Source: Micrococcaceae bacterium (GTDB lineage Bacteria; Actinomycetota; Actinomycetes; Actinomycetales; Micrococcaceae). From it: a DNA stretch of 54,844 nt. The notes beneath the pieces are model-generated. The model was not told the DNA's origin. It was given only the letters and a program-made list of their open reading frames with translations, and ran no database searches. Made by a program: the position numbers and the translations under genes. Each line of letters begins with the position of its first letter. The first letter of the stretch is position 1. This document shows positions 34,717 to 44,185 of the stretch, piece after piece. The stretch is taken from NCBI GenBank assembly GCA_013393415.1, contig JABXHI010000064.1:1-54844 (forward strand). The letters are read 5' to 3'.

Positions 34717-37009
34717 CGCACAACTAGATACGGTCGACCATGCGGGTGCCACACCCGAGGTTGAACAGCAGTGGGCTGCACTGGGATTGAACGAGGAAGA
34801 ATACGGACGGATCCGCGACATTTTGGGTCGCCGTCCGACCGAGGCCGAGTTGGCTATGTACTCGTCGATGTGGTCCGAGCACACCTCATATAAATCTTCG
34901 AAAGTACACCTGAAACAGTTCGGACAAAAAACCACCGAGGAAATGCAGCAGAACATGCTGGTGGGTCTGGGTGAAAATGCCGGCGTGGTGGATCTGGGCG
35001 ACGGCTGGGCCGTGACGTTCAAGGTCGAGTCCCACAACTCCCCGTCGTACCTCGAACCATTCCAAGGTGCAGCCACCGGTATTGGTGGCGTGGTGCGTGA
35101 CATCATTTCGATGGGCGCACGCCCGGTCGCAGTGCTGGATGCACTGCGTGTGGGTCACGAAGATCATGAAGATACCGCCCGCATCATGAAGGGCGCGGTG
35201 GCGGGTGTTGGACACTACGGCAACATCTTGGGTGTCCCCAATATCGCTGGAGAAACCGACTTTGATGCGGTGTTCCAAGGCAACCCGCTGGTCAACGCCG
35301 GAGCCGTTGGCGTGCTGCGCCACGAAGATCTGCGACTGGCCCAAGCCTCGGGTACCGGCAACAAAATCGTCTTGTTTGGTGCTCGCACCGGCGGCGACGG
35401 CATTGGTGGTGCCGCCATGAGCTCGGCGGCATTTGATGACGAGGGCGCCGCAAACACCCCGGTGGTCCAAGCGGGTGACCCGCTGCAAGAAAACGTGATC
35501 ATCGAGGCCACCCTCGAATTATTCTCCAAATCACTGGTCGAAGGCATCCAAGATCTTGGTGCCGCCGGTGTCGCGTGTGCCACCAGTGAGCTCGCTGCCA
35601 GCGGGGACGGTGGCATGCACATCGAACTGACCAACGTGTTGCTGCGTGATGAAGGCCTAACGGCCGGAGACATTTTGATGTCGGAGTCCCAGGAACGCAT
35701 GATGGCCGTGGTCACTCCGGACAACTCCGAAGCATTCGAACAGATCATGGCCAAATACGGCGTCGAGTACTCGTGGCTGGGTGAAGTCAATGACTCGGGT
35801 CGACTCACGATTGACTGGAACGGCGAGCGCATCGTCGATGTTGATCCGGTCACCGTGGCCGATGACGGCCCCGTCTACGAACGGCCTTATGCTCGACCGG
35901 CATCCCAGGACGTACTGCAAGCCGATACCTTCCGCGCATCCTCGGCGGCAACTGACCTGCCGGCAACCGGTGACGAGCTGAAACAGGCCCTCATCGAGCT
36001 CATGGGGTCGGCCAATATGGCTGACCGCTCCTGGATCACCTCGCAGACCGATTCGTCGGTCGGGGGCAATACCCGTCAGGGCGCACCCAATGACTCCGGG
36101 GTCATCCGTATTGATGAAGAAACCGGAATGGGCATTGGCCTGGCAATCGACTGCAACTCGCGTTATGTGTACCTGGATCCATATCAGGGTTCCCAACTGG
36201 CAGTGGCCGAGTCCTACCGCAACGTGGCGACCTCCGGTGCGACACCGCTGGGCGTCTCCGATGGCCTGAATTTCGGGTCACCCGAGGATCCGGGCGTGAT
36301 GTGGCAGTTCGCCGAATCTACGCGTGGGATTGCCGACGCCTGCCAACAATTGGGCGTTCCGGTCACCGGCGGCAACGTGTCGTTATACAACCAGACGGTG
36401 GATACCGCAATTCACCCGACGCCGATGATCGTCACCCTGGGCCGCTACGACGATGTGACCACCGCGGTTCCATCCTGGTTGCATCCGGCCTTCGACGGTT
36501 CGGCCATCTACCTGCTGGGTGAAACCTTCGATGAGCTCGACGGTTCACAATTCGCGCACCTGCGCGGCCACTTGGGTGGCACACCGCCGAACGTCGATTT
36601 GGCCAAGGAGCAGCAACTCGCTGGTTTATTGTCGAATGCCTCGCGGACGCATATGCTTGATGCCGCACATGACCTCTCCAATGGGGGGCTTGCCGGCGCC
36701 CTGGCAGATATGGTGTTACAGAGCGGGGTCGGGGTGCGTATCAATCTGGACTATGTGACCGAACGCGACAACATCGATGCGTTCACCGCCTTGTTCTCCG
36801 AATCGCAAGCTCGGGCCCTCGTGGCCGTCCCGCTGTCCGAGGAGGTCCGCTTCCGCGGTATTGCTGAATCGCGCGGCTACCCGTCACTGCGCATCGGTGT
36901 GGTCGATGCCGGTTCGAATGCCCTAGAAATTCAGGACCTCTTTACCGCAACGCTTGACGAACTGCGTGAAGATTGGGCCACTGCCCTACCAAAACGCTTC
37001 GGTAACTAA
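34709..37009 (+). CDS. purL: phosphoribosylformylglycinamidine synthase subunit PurL
   Basis: 766 aa from GTG 34709, preceded by GAAGGAG and overlapping the purQ stop by 8 nt; a longer in-frame reading inside purQ is a shadow. It converts FGAR plus ATP and ammonia to FGAM. Conserved blocks are SEHTSYKSSKVHLK, AVTFKVESHNSPSYLEPFQGAATGIGGVVRDI (ATP/substrate loop), FGARTGGDGIGGAAMSS, GAAGVACATSELAASGDGG, and in the C-terminal half TGGNVSLYNQ and AHDLSNGGLAGALADM. This is the small PurL without a fused glutaminase domain, so it normally depends on PurQ for ammonia, which makes the altered PurQ notable. Confidence 0.97.
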   Translation: MNNAQLDTVDHAGATPEVEQQWAALGLNEEEYGRIRDILGRRPTEAELAMYSSMWSEHTSYKSSKVHLKQFGQKTTEEMQQNMLVGLGENAGVVDLGDGWAVTFKVESHNSPSYLEPFQGAATGIGGVVRDIISMGARPVAVLDALRVGHEDHEDTARIMKGAVAGVGHYGNILGVPNIAGETDFDAVFQGNPLVNAGAVGVLRHEDLRLAQASGTGNKIVLFGARTGGDGIGGAAMSSAAFDDEGAANTPVVQAGDPLQENVIIEATLELFSKSLVEGIQDLGAAGVACATSELAASGDGGMHIELTNVLLRDEGLTAGDILMSESQERMMAVVTPDNSEAFEQIMAKYGVEYSWLGEVNDSGRLTIDWNGERIVDVDPVTVADDGPVYERPYARPASQDVLQADTFRASSAATDLPATGDELKQALIELMGSANMADRSWITSQTDSSVGGNTRQGAPNDSGVIRIDEETGMGIGLAIDCNSRYVYLDPYQGSQLAVAESYRNVATSGATPLGVSDGLNFGSPEDPGVMWQFAESTRGIADACQQLGVPVTGGNVSLYNQTVDTAIHPTPMIVTLGRYDDVTTAVPSWLHPAFDGSAIYLLGETFDELDGSQFAHLRGHLGGTPPNVDLAKEQQLAGLLSNASRTHMLDAAHDLSNGGLAGALADMVLQSGVGVRINLDYVTERDNIDAFTALFSESQARALVAVPLSEEVRFRGIAESRGYPSLRIGVVDAGSNALEIQDLFTATLDELREDWATALPKRFGN

Positions 37010-37023
37010 CACTGGGGTCATCG

Positions 37024-37066
37024 CTGTCGGCTGGGATGGGCAATCTTCCCAGCCGACAGTGTTTAA
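37024..37066 (+). terminator. purSQL terminator
   Basis: A perfect 13-bp stem (37024-37036 with 37047-37059, arm CTGTCGGCTGGGA) has a 10-nt loop and is followed by a short TGTTTAA. Confidence 0.7.
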
Positions 37067-37221
37067 CACAGCTCCCGCGAACCGCTGGAAAGAACGGTTG
37101 GCCCTCATACTTCTGTAGGGTTTTGTAGAAAGATTAAATCCATCTGCGTGCTGAGGTTGGTTAACCTGTCACTCGGTAGGATAGGGATAGTGGCAATACC
37201 GTTGGTCGATTGAGGTAGTGA

Positions 37222-39855
37222 GTGACCGAATCTGCATCTGTAGGTAACACCGCAGAACACACCAGCCGCGACACGTCCCAGGTCGACGTCTCGGCTGCCC
37301 ACCGCCATACCCTCTTGACCGCCCGAGGCGCCGCCGATCCAGGCCGCATCGACGACGAGGTCTTGTTACACCGCGGACTCAATGACGCCGAAGTCAGTGC
37401 TCGCACCGACACCGGTCTGGTGAATATTCAGCCCGAGGATTCCTCGCGCTCCCTGGCCACCATCCTGCGCACCCACATCCTGACCTTATTCAACCTGGTC
37501 ATTTTCCTGTGTGCCGTAGGCATCATCATTTTGGGACGTTGGCTCGACTTGCTGTTCGCCATCGCTGGTGTTGCCAACGTGGTCATCGGCGTCGTCCAAG
37601 AGTACTCGGCCAAACGCAAACTCGACCGCATCGCGCTGCTCCACCAAGACGCCATCATGGTACGCCGCAACGGTGAACACACCGCGATCAATATCGCCGA
37701 CGCGGTGCTCGATGACGTCGTCTACCTGCGCTCCGGCGACCAGGTACCCGCCGACGGGCTGGTGTTAGCTTCTGAGAGTCTCGATATTGACGAGTCGCTC
37801 ATTACTGGTGAAGCCGATCCGGTCTATAAACCCACTGATGCCACCGTGCTGTCGGGGACCTCGGTGGTCAGCGGCAACGGGTATTTTCGCATCACCGGCG
37901 TCGGACACGACTCGCACGCCGCGCGGCTCACCAAGCGTGCCCGCAAATTCACCAAGGCTCACTCCGAACTTCGCACCGCCTTGGACAAGGTGGCCAGCTG
38001 GATCACCCTCGCTTTGATCCCGCTCATTGCCGTCGTAGCGTGGGGCCAAATCAAAGCCTTGGGCGGATGGCAACAGATGGTCGAAGCCGGCACCTTCAAC
38101 TCGGCGTTGGTCGCCACCATTGCCGGGATCACCACGATGATCCCCCAGGGCCTGGCACTGATGACGACCATCTCTTTTGCTTTGGCAGCCCTGACCCTGG
38201 GCAGCAAAAAAGTCCTCATTCAAGAGCAGCCAGCCGTCGAGATCCTCGCGCGAGTCGATACCGTGTGTCTGGATAAGACCGGCACCTTGACCGAAGGTGT
38301 CATGCAATTCGCCCATGCCAAGCAATTGGCAGACGCTGACCCTGGCTGGAGGCTCGTGCTCGGCCACATCGGTGCCGACCCGAACGCAAATAACACAGCT
38401 GCCGCGCTGCGCGAGCCGTTCCCCCAGCTTCCCGAACTGGCACAAACCGATGCGATTGCTTTTGCTTCGGAACGGCGCTGGTCCGCGTTTGCGTTTGGCA
38501 CCGTCGAGGATACCCAGGCCCCGGTTGGTGCGTGGGTTCTCGGTGCACCCGAATCGCTCATCGATGCCCTCAATGTTGATGAACCGACCAAAACCGAACT
38601 CCATACCCGAGCCGAGCAGCTCTCGTCGTCGGGAAAGCGCACTATGTTGTTAGCTCATTCGACGACACCGTCGAACACCGCCTCAGCGAAACATCCATGG
38701 TTCGGGGAAGAGACCGCGCTGCCCGCACAGCTGGCCCCCATCGCCGTCGTGACGTTTGAGGAGAAAGTCCGCGGCGATGCCCGTGAAACCTTGGAGTATT
38801 TCCAGCAGCAGGGCGTCGAATTGAAAGTCATCTCGGGCGACTCCCCACATACAGTCGCAGCTGTTGCCCGCCAAATGGGATGGGATCATCCAGGTTCCGG
38901 CTACGATGCACGCAACCTGCCAGACAACATCGATGACATGGCAACCGTCATGGATGAGCACTCCGTCTTTGGACGTGTCTCACCGGACCAAAAAGAACAG
39001 ATGGTCAAAGCGCTACAGCACCGTGATCACGTCGTGGCGATGACCGGCGACGGAGTCAACGATGCCCTAGCAGTCAAGACCGCCGACCTTGGCATCGCGA
39101 TGGGTGACGCATCAGCTGCAACCAAAGCCGTCTCCCGCATGGTGCTCCTGGATTCAAAATTTTCACGCCTCCCGAACGTTTTAGCAGAGGGCCGCAAGGT
39201 CATTGCGAACATGGAACGACTGGCCCACTTGTTCCTGGCCAAAACCACCTACGCGTTCTTGTTTGTTCTGGTCTTTTCCCTGATGGCCTGGCAATACCCA
39301 GCCCTCCCCCGTCAGATGTCTACCGCCGACTTCCTGTTCATCGGGCTCGCGTCATTTATTCTCGCGTTGATGCCAAACCCCCGCCGCTATGTGGCAGGGT
39401 TTTTATCACGAGCGCTGAAGTTCGCCATCCCGTCGGGCATCGTACTGGTAGCAGCCTTGTGGGGTATCAACTGGTATGCCCGCGTGTGGGCTGGTGACTT
39501 CAGCGGTGTGCTGCCATTCGAATCTGAGAACCCCTCAGCCCCGCTGGTAATGGAGCAGCTCCAGACGGCCACCTTCATCACCCTGACCCTGACGGGACTC
39601 TGGCTGCTCAATGTCATTTCGAGACCGTTGAACTGGCAAAAAGTCGGCATGCTCGTTGTCCTGCACATCGTCTTCGTGCTCGTGTTAGTTGTGCCGCTCT
39701 CGCAGTGGTATCACCATTTCGTGCTGCCTCCGACGCCAATTATTCTTGCGGCCGTGGGGATCGCAGCACTGGGCGCGGTTGGCATTGAAATCATTCATCG
39801 GATCCACGATGCCCGCATGGGCCTCGCCCCCGACGACCCGAGGCCGCAAGGATAA
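37222..39855 (+). CDS. cation-translocating P-type ATPase (CtpE-like)
   Basis: 877 aa from GTG 37222 with TGAGGTAGTGA upstream. About 75 polar N-terminal residues precede the membrane domain. The dephosphorylation loop is LITGEADPV, the membrane site between helices is TTMIPQGLALMTTISFALA, the phosphorylation site is DTVCLDKTGTLTEG (Asp about 351), and MTGDGVNDALAVKTADLGIAMG is the hinge. About five C-terminal helices follow. The family matches mycobacterial CtpE, reported as a calcium-uptake pump, more than metal P1B or MgtA pumps, but PQG instead of PEG in the ion site and the large cytoplasmic insert leave the ion open. The gene is monocistronic. Confidence 0.9.
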   Translation: MTESASVGNTAEHTSRDTSQVDVSAAHRHTLLTARGAADPGRIDDEVLLHRGLNDAEVSARTDTGLVNIQPEDSSRSLATILRTHILTLFNLVIFLCAVGIIILGRWLDLLFAIAGVANVVIGVVQEYSAKRKLDRIALLHQDAIMVRRNGEHTAINIADAVLDDVVYLRSGDQVPADGLVLASESLDIDESLITGEADPVYKPTDATVLSGTSVVSGNGYFRITGVGHDSHAARLTKRARKFTKAHSELRTALDKVASWITLALIPLIAVVAWGQIKALGGWQQMVEAGTFNSALVATIAGITTMIPQGLALMTTISFALAALTLGSKKVLIQEQPAVEILARVDTVCLDKTGTLTEGVMQFAHAKQLADADPGWRLVLGHIGADPNANNTAAALREPFPQLPELAQTDAIAFASERRWSAFAFGTVEDTQAPVGAWVLGAPESLIDALNVDEPTKTELHTRAEQLSSSGKRTMLLAHSTTPSNTASAKHPWFGEETALPAQLAPIAVVTFEEKVRGDARETLEYFQQQGVELKVISGDSPHTVAAVARQMGWDHPGSGYDARNLPDNIDDMATVMDEHSVFGRVSPDQKEQMVKALQHRDHVVAMTGDGVNDALAVKTADLGIAMGDASAATKAVSRMVLLDSKFSRLPNVLAEGRKVIANMERLAHLFLAKTTYAFLFVLVFSLMAWQYPALPRQMSTADFLFIGLASFILALMPNPRRYVAGFLSRALKFAIPSGIVLVAALWGINWYARVWAGDFSGVLPFESENPSAPLVMEQLQTATFITLTLTGLWLLNVISRPLNWQKVGMLVVLHIVFVLVLVVPLSQWYHHFVLPPTPIILAAVGIAALGAVGIEIIHRIHDARMGLAPDDPRPQG

Positions 39856-40050
39856 GACAACATCACGGAAGGAATGAAAACGATTGCACCAGTCGATTGC
39901 AATCAGTCCAGCAGCCACTATCGCACTGACTGATTTGGAGGGCGAATACCGTCAGGCGGTCGACAGTGGCGGAAATGTTTCACCATACCCCACTGATGAC
40001 AGGCTTTCCGTAGGAACCCCATCAAATTGACTGGAAAGCATAGTAGACAG

Positions 40051-40818
40051 ATGGTAAAAGCAAGCAAGATATCCCTGAGGGGCACTGTCCTAGCGTGCAT
40101 CATGTTGTTGACAAGCTGTAGCGCATCACAAGAAGAAGCTGTGCCAAAGGATGGTGTCGGAATGGTACGGGAAGACGCGGAACAGATGAGTCTAGAAGAA
40201 CAATACGAGGCCGCCGGACTACGATACGAGGAATTTAACGAGCGGTTCGGACAAGTTCAGACGAAGATATCTGACGACGGATGGTTTGACGGTGGTTCGC
40301 GTTCAGAGATTGTCCCTGGGGCGGGTGGTTCGCTGAACCGGGCCCCGACTGGCGCAACACAGGACAATAGTTATTACTTCCGAGTCCAACGTTATCTCTA
40401 TACCGACCAATCGCTCGATGCACTGCGCGATGATATCGCGGCCTCCTGGGAAGATCGAGGTTGGGAGATAGTGTCCCAGGGCGATGAAACCAGCGGCTCA
40501 GCCAGGATCACAGCAGTAACACCGGAAGGTTTTTGGTTCGCGGCTGCACCAGACCCCCAACAGGACAGACTCACCCTGACCGGCCACTCCCCGGTGTATT
40601 GGGGCACGTATCAACTACTCATCGAAGCAATTGCGGAGCGTCGTCGGGAACAGACACAGGCCGGTGAGACCTGGGATACTGAAGATCGTGATGAACAAAC
40701 CGGTCGAGCCCCTCGCCTTCCCGGAGAGTATCGCCCATTTCCCGCATGGGAGCTTTCGGATGGTTCGGAGCCGGAGGTCACATTACCGCCCGAACCTTGG
40801 GCAGAAGACCAGGAGTAA
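40051..40818 (+). CDS. hypothetical lipoprotein
   Basis: 255 aa from ATG 40051 (an in-frame TTG 24 nt earlier is less likely). The signal peptide KISLRGTVLACIMLLTSC ends in the lipobox LTSC, so it is anchored to the outer face of the membrane. The mature part has a helical acidic stretch (SLEEQYEAAGLRYEEFNERFGQVQ), an alpha-beta region (YFRVQRYLYTDQSLDALRDDIAASWEDRGWEI) and an acidic proline-rich tail. I do not recognise a functional family; similar secreted proteins of unknown role occur in Micrococcales. It ends at a strong GC-rich hairpin. Confidence 0.75.
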   Translation: MVKASKISLRGTVLACIMLLTSCSASQEEAVPKDGVGMVREDAEQMSLEEQYEAAGLRYEEFNERFGQVQTKISDDGWFDGGSRSEIVPGAGGSLNRAPTGATQDNSYYFRVQRYLYTDQSLDALRDDIAASWEDRGWEIVSQGDETSGSARITAVTPEGFWFAAAPDPQQDRLTLTGHSPVYWGTYQLLIEAIAERRREQTQAGETWDTEDRDEQTGRAPRLPGEYRPFPAWELSDGSEPEVTLPPEPWAEDQE

Positions 40819-40836
40819 GCGCTTCGAACATGAGCA

Positions 40837-40864
40837 AGGCCCGGGGTCAGATTTCCCCGGGCCT
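40837..40864 (+). terminator. GC-rich hairpin after the lipoprotein gene
   Basis: AGGCCCGGGG (40837-40846) pairs with CCCCGGGCCT (40855-40864) around an 8-nt loop. There is no T-run, so termination efficiency is uncertain. Confidence 0.5.
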
Positions 40865-41026
40865 CGGTACCGCAATCACAGAACCTCAGCGGTACATCAG
40901 GAATACAGAAATCCCTGCCTCTTATAACCACACAGGAACAACACATCTGCGTCTTCGGTAGGACCGCAAGTCGTCGCGACCTTCGATTAGCTACCAGATG
41001 GTTTCCATCGTAGACACCATTATGCA

Positions 41027-41042
41027 TGTGATGTGAATCACA
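41027..41042. promoter_or_regulatory. perfect CRP/GlxR-type palindrome TGTGA-N6-TCACA
   Basis: TGTGATGTGAATCACA matches the cAMP-receptor family consensus at both half-sites. It lies between two convergent genes, where no ordinary promoter is expected. Confidence 0.5.
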
Positions 41043-41089
41043 CGCAAGTGTTTTGCGAGACTATTTCTAAGTTCTCAGCTTCAGACTGG

Positions 41090-44000
41090 TCACCCAGCCA
41101 TTACTGTCGCTGAAGTGCTTGCCATCAACTGCGCAATAACCTGGTGGACCCAAACTGTTGCTTCTTCGGTGGATAAGGCTCTTCCCCCAGCATCGTGGCG
41201 TCCGATGTCACCTATCCGTCTGGCACTGAGCGACTGCAATGCGCCATCGAGGACATCAGCGCCACGAGAATAGAACTCATAGGAATTGTCTCCGAGGCCA
41301 AAGAGTGCATACCTCAACTTCGACAGATCCGTCCCTTCTGCGAGTAGCTGCTGGTGAAGTGATCGAATATTTGTGGGCAGTTCACCTTCGTCGTAACTCG
41401 ACGTGACGATCAGCATGGGCGTATCGGTCTGCAAATCTTTTGGCTGCAGTGTCGCCAGATCAACCGTCGAAGCATTAGCGTGTTCGGCTACGACTCTGAC
41501 CAGCTCCTCGGACACGAGCTCCGCATTGCCAGATTCTGTAGCATAGGCAACCGTCAGCTTTGGCAGATGCTCGTTATTAAGCGACCTCTTAGCCTCTTCT
41601 TGGTGAGATTGCGGCATGTCAGTTGCTGAAGCAGCCAGCAGTCGAATCTGCCGGGCGTCCGTTAGTTTCGTGCGTGGACGAGGCTGCTCGTTGTTGGTTT
41701 TTTCGTGCGCATCTATGAGCAACCAGCCGTCCCAGGTAGTTGACCGTGCCAGATGTTTCCGCACAGCAGGCATCCCTACGTACTGTTTACCCTGGCCCGC
41801 CTGCAGATCATCCGCAATGCGCTGCGCCAGTTCACGTGCATCGCTTCGCTGCGTTGGTATGGTCCCGACGGGGCCACGGCGCAACCACCCGGCAATATAC
41901 AAGCCCGGTTCGACACGACCTGTTGCGGCGGCTTGTTCTTCAACTTCGACTAGCTGCTGACCATCAATGGCGCCGAAACCGATAGCGGTGATAATCGATG
42001 ACGACTCCACGACACGCTCCGCTGAATCGGTGGCCACGTGGAGCCCCACGACCGAGTCTTCGAGTCTCGTAACCTGTTTCGGCGTGTGACCAAAGTACCA
42101 ATTGATATGTAGCCATGCATCCGAGTCCGCTTCGCGCGCGGCGAGTTGGGAAACCAGCGCCACACGTGCATCGTCGTGACTCGTGACCTGCTGCGGATCA
42201 AACCCGGTGACCGCGTGCTGAACACCCCGCAGCTCAGAGATTTCGCGCAGCATCACCGGGTCGAATTTCGCATCGGACAGCGCAGAACGGCCGATGACGT
42301 TGATGGTGGTTAGTTGACTCGTCAGAGCTGCGTGAACCTCATCGTGAATGTCCGACGTTGCCAGCTGCTCACGCGTTGAAGCCAGCAACCGCACGATATC
42401 CATGGCGACGTTGCCATTGCCCACGATGGTAGTGCTATCACCAAGTTGCGGCAGCGGCTGATCAAACTGATGCTCAGTCGCATCCGCGTTAAGGAGTTTG
42501 GCAATACGTCCCGCCCCGTAGATGCTGTGCTCATCGGCCCCCGGCACAGGAAGTTTATTATCGGCCCCGAGTCCGGTGGCCACGACAACGGCATCGTGGG
42601 TGTCACGTAACTGCTGCAGCGTGATGTCAGCACCTGACGTGTGCATGGAGGAGACTTTTGGCGCGTGGAAAGATGGGCGACCATCAATCGCGACATCCGT
42701 TGCGACTTCCCCTGTGTGAACTCGGGTAGACCCCACAAATTCCACACCCTGACGCTCAAAGAGTTGGCTAAATTGCACCTCAACGTCTTTAGTCCCTTGA
42801 TGATCTGCTGCAACGCCTGAACGCACGAGTCCAAACGGGATAGGCGACTGATCGAACACGCTGACCCGCGCATCTGGCAGAGTGCGCTTGATCGCTTGAG
42901 CTGTGTAGCAACCCGCTGGTCCTGAGCCGACGATCGCGACCTGGGGAGCACGGTGGGCCGGCGCGGGAGCATCAACGGCTGTACCCCATTGGACGGGCAG
43001 CAGGTCCATGCCGCGAAATACCCAGCCACCCGCCTCCGCGGGTTTGTCTTGAATTAACCCGAGATTCGGCAGTTCAGTGAAAAGCTTTGGCAAGGCAGCG
43101 CCGAATTGCGCGCGAGCAACCCACGCTCCCAAGCAGACGTGCACCCCTTTACCGAAGGCAAGGTGGGCGCCTTCATCAGTTCGGGTGATGTCGAACCGCG
43201 CTGGATCACTCCAATAGCCCTCGTCACGATTGGCGGAGAGCAGACAAATACCAAGTTTGGCACCGGCTGGCAGGAAAGTATCCTGCAGCACCACATCGCG
43301 CGTGGTTTGGCGTGAATACATGCCAATCGGAGCAACCCAACGGATTGCTTCATCAAAGACGGCATCCCACTGGGAGGGGTCGTGTTGCACTATCGCGAGC
43401 TGCTCTGGGTTTTGCATCAACGCCCACGAAGCAACACCAATGGCATCACGGGGTTCATTCAAGCCACCACCGATCGTCATTTTGAGGTTGGCGCGGATCG
43501 ACTCGACCGGCATCTGATAATCGGGCAGCCGCACGAGCGCTGAAAGCAATGAGTCGTCTGGACGACGACGGTGCCAATCAAGCATTTCGTCGAGTGCTTC
43601 ATCGACTTCGTTATAGGACGCCTCCCCCTTGGCCCAGACAACGGGATCGTCTCCGTAGTTTCCAGTGGCATCGATCATCGTCTGCGACCAACGCTGCAAA
43701 TCTTGTTGCGTCACGTTGTGTAATCCGGTGACTGCACGCAAATTTTCAGCCGCATACGGCGCTGCGAAATCCCACACGAGATCCGCGCCGGAGCCTTTCG
43801 CTTTGAGTTCTTCTAGGTAGCGCACTGCATTGCGCTCGAAAATTGGCATCCAGGTCTTTTTCACCACAGATGGTCGCAACACCGGTTGCCAGGCCTGCCG
43901 TTCAACGCGGTGCTCCGGGTCGTCTTTACGCAACATGGAATGTCCCATGGCACGGATCATCAGCGAACCTTGCTCGTTGGCAGAATAAGTTTCCTGATCC

Positions 44001-44179
44001 AGCTCAGTGTCGTGTACGGCATCATAGGACGTCACAAGATACCGTCCGACAGCAGGGACCCAATGGACGCCGCCTTCGTTGCGCAGCCGCTCAAAGATGG
44101 GAAACGGGTCGCGATACAGTTCAGAGATCGTCACCCAGTCGGCCACCGGAGCCTGTTGTACGTTGCCATGATGAGTCAT
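41090..44179 (-). CDS. cytochrome P450 fused to FprA-type reductase and flavodoxin
   Basis: 1029 aa with three parts. Residues 1-400 form a P450: I-helix GGGLNEPRD (237-245) without the usual Thr, EAIR (277-280, ExxR) and heme loop FGKGVHVCLG with ligand Cys349. Residues about 412-810 form an adrenodoxin-reductase/FprA-like flavoprotein: FAD motif VGSGPAGCYTAQ (417-428), PIPFGLVRSGVAADH, NADP motif GNGNVAMD (587-594) and a C-terminal GWLRRGPVGTIPTQ. Residues about 873-1025 form a CysJ/MioC-type flavodoxin: AYATESGNAE (FMN phosphate loop) and GLGDNSYEFY. Electrons can run NADPH to FAD to FMN to heme within one chain, so the protein should be self-sufficient. The substrate is unknown. AAAGGA precedes ATG 44179, 6 nt after the HtaA-domain gene, so they form an operon facing a LysR gene. 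Confidence 0.9.
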   Translation of the reverse strand: MTHHGNVQQAPVADWVTISELYRDPFPIFERLRNEGGVHWVPAVGRYLVTSYDAVHDTELDQETYSANEQGSLMIRAMGHSMLRKDDPEHRVERQAWQPVLRPSVVKKTWMPIFERNAVRYLEELKAKGSGADLVWDFAAPYAAENLRAVTGLHNVTQQDLQRWSQTMIDATGNYGDDPVVWAKGEASYNEVDEALDEMLDWHRRRPDDSLLSALVRLPDYQMPVESIRANLKMTIGGGLNEPRDAIGVASWALMQNPEQLAIVQHDPSQWDAVFDEAIRWVAPIGMYSRQTTRDVVLQDTFLPAGAKLGICLLSANRDEGYWSDPARFDITRTDEGAHLAFGKGVHVCLGAWVARAQFGAALPKLFTELPNLGLIQDKPAEAGGWVFRGMDLLPVQWGTAVDAPAPAHRAPQVAIVGSGPAGCYTAQAIKRTLPDARVSVFDQSPIPFGLVRSGVAADHQGTKDVEVQFSQLFERQGVEFVGSTRVHTGEVATDVAIDGRPSFHAPKVSSMHTSGADITLQQLRDTHDAVVVATGLGADNKLPVPGADEHSIYGAGRIAKLLNADATEHQFDQPLPQLGDSTTIVGNGNVAMDIVRLLASTREQLATSDIHDEVHAALTSQLTTINVIGRSALSDAKFDPVMLREISELRGVQHAVTGFDPQQVTSHDDARVALVSQLAAREADSDAWLHINWYFGHTPKQVTRLEDSVVGLHVATDSAERVVESSSIITAIGFGAIDGQQLVEVEEQAAATGRVEPGLYIAGWLRRGPVGTIPTQRSDARELAQRIADDLQAGQGKQYVGMPAVRKHLARSTTWDGWLLIDAHEKTNNEQPRPRTKLTDARQIRLLAASATDMPQSHQEEAKRSLNNEHLPKLTVAYATESGNAELVSEELVRVVAEHANASTVDLATLQPKDLQTDTPMLIVTSSYDEGELPTNIRSLHQQLLAEGTDLSKLRYALFGLGDNSYEFYSRGADVLDGALQSLSARRIGDIGRHDAGGRALSTEEATVWVHQVIAQLMASTSATVMAG

Positions 44180-44185
44180 GTGGTG

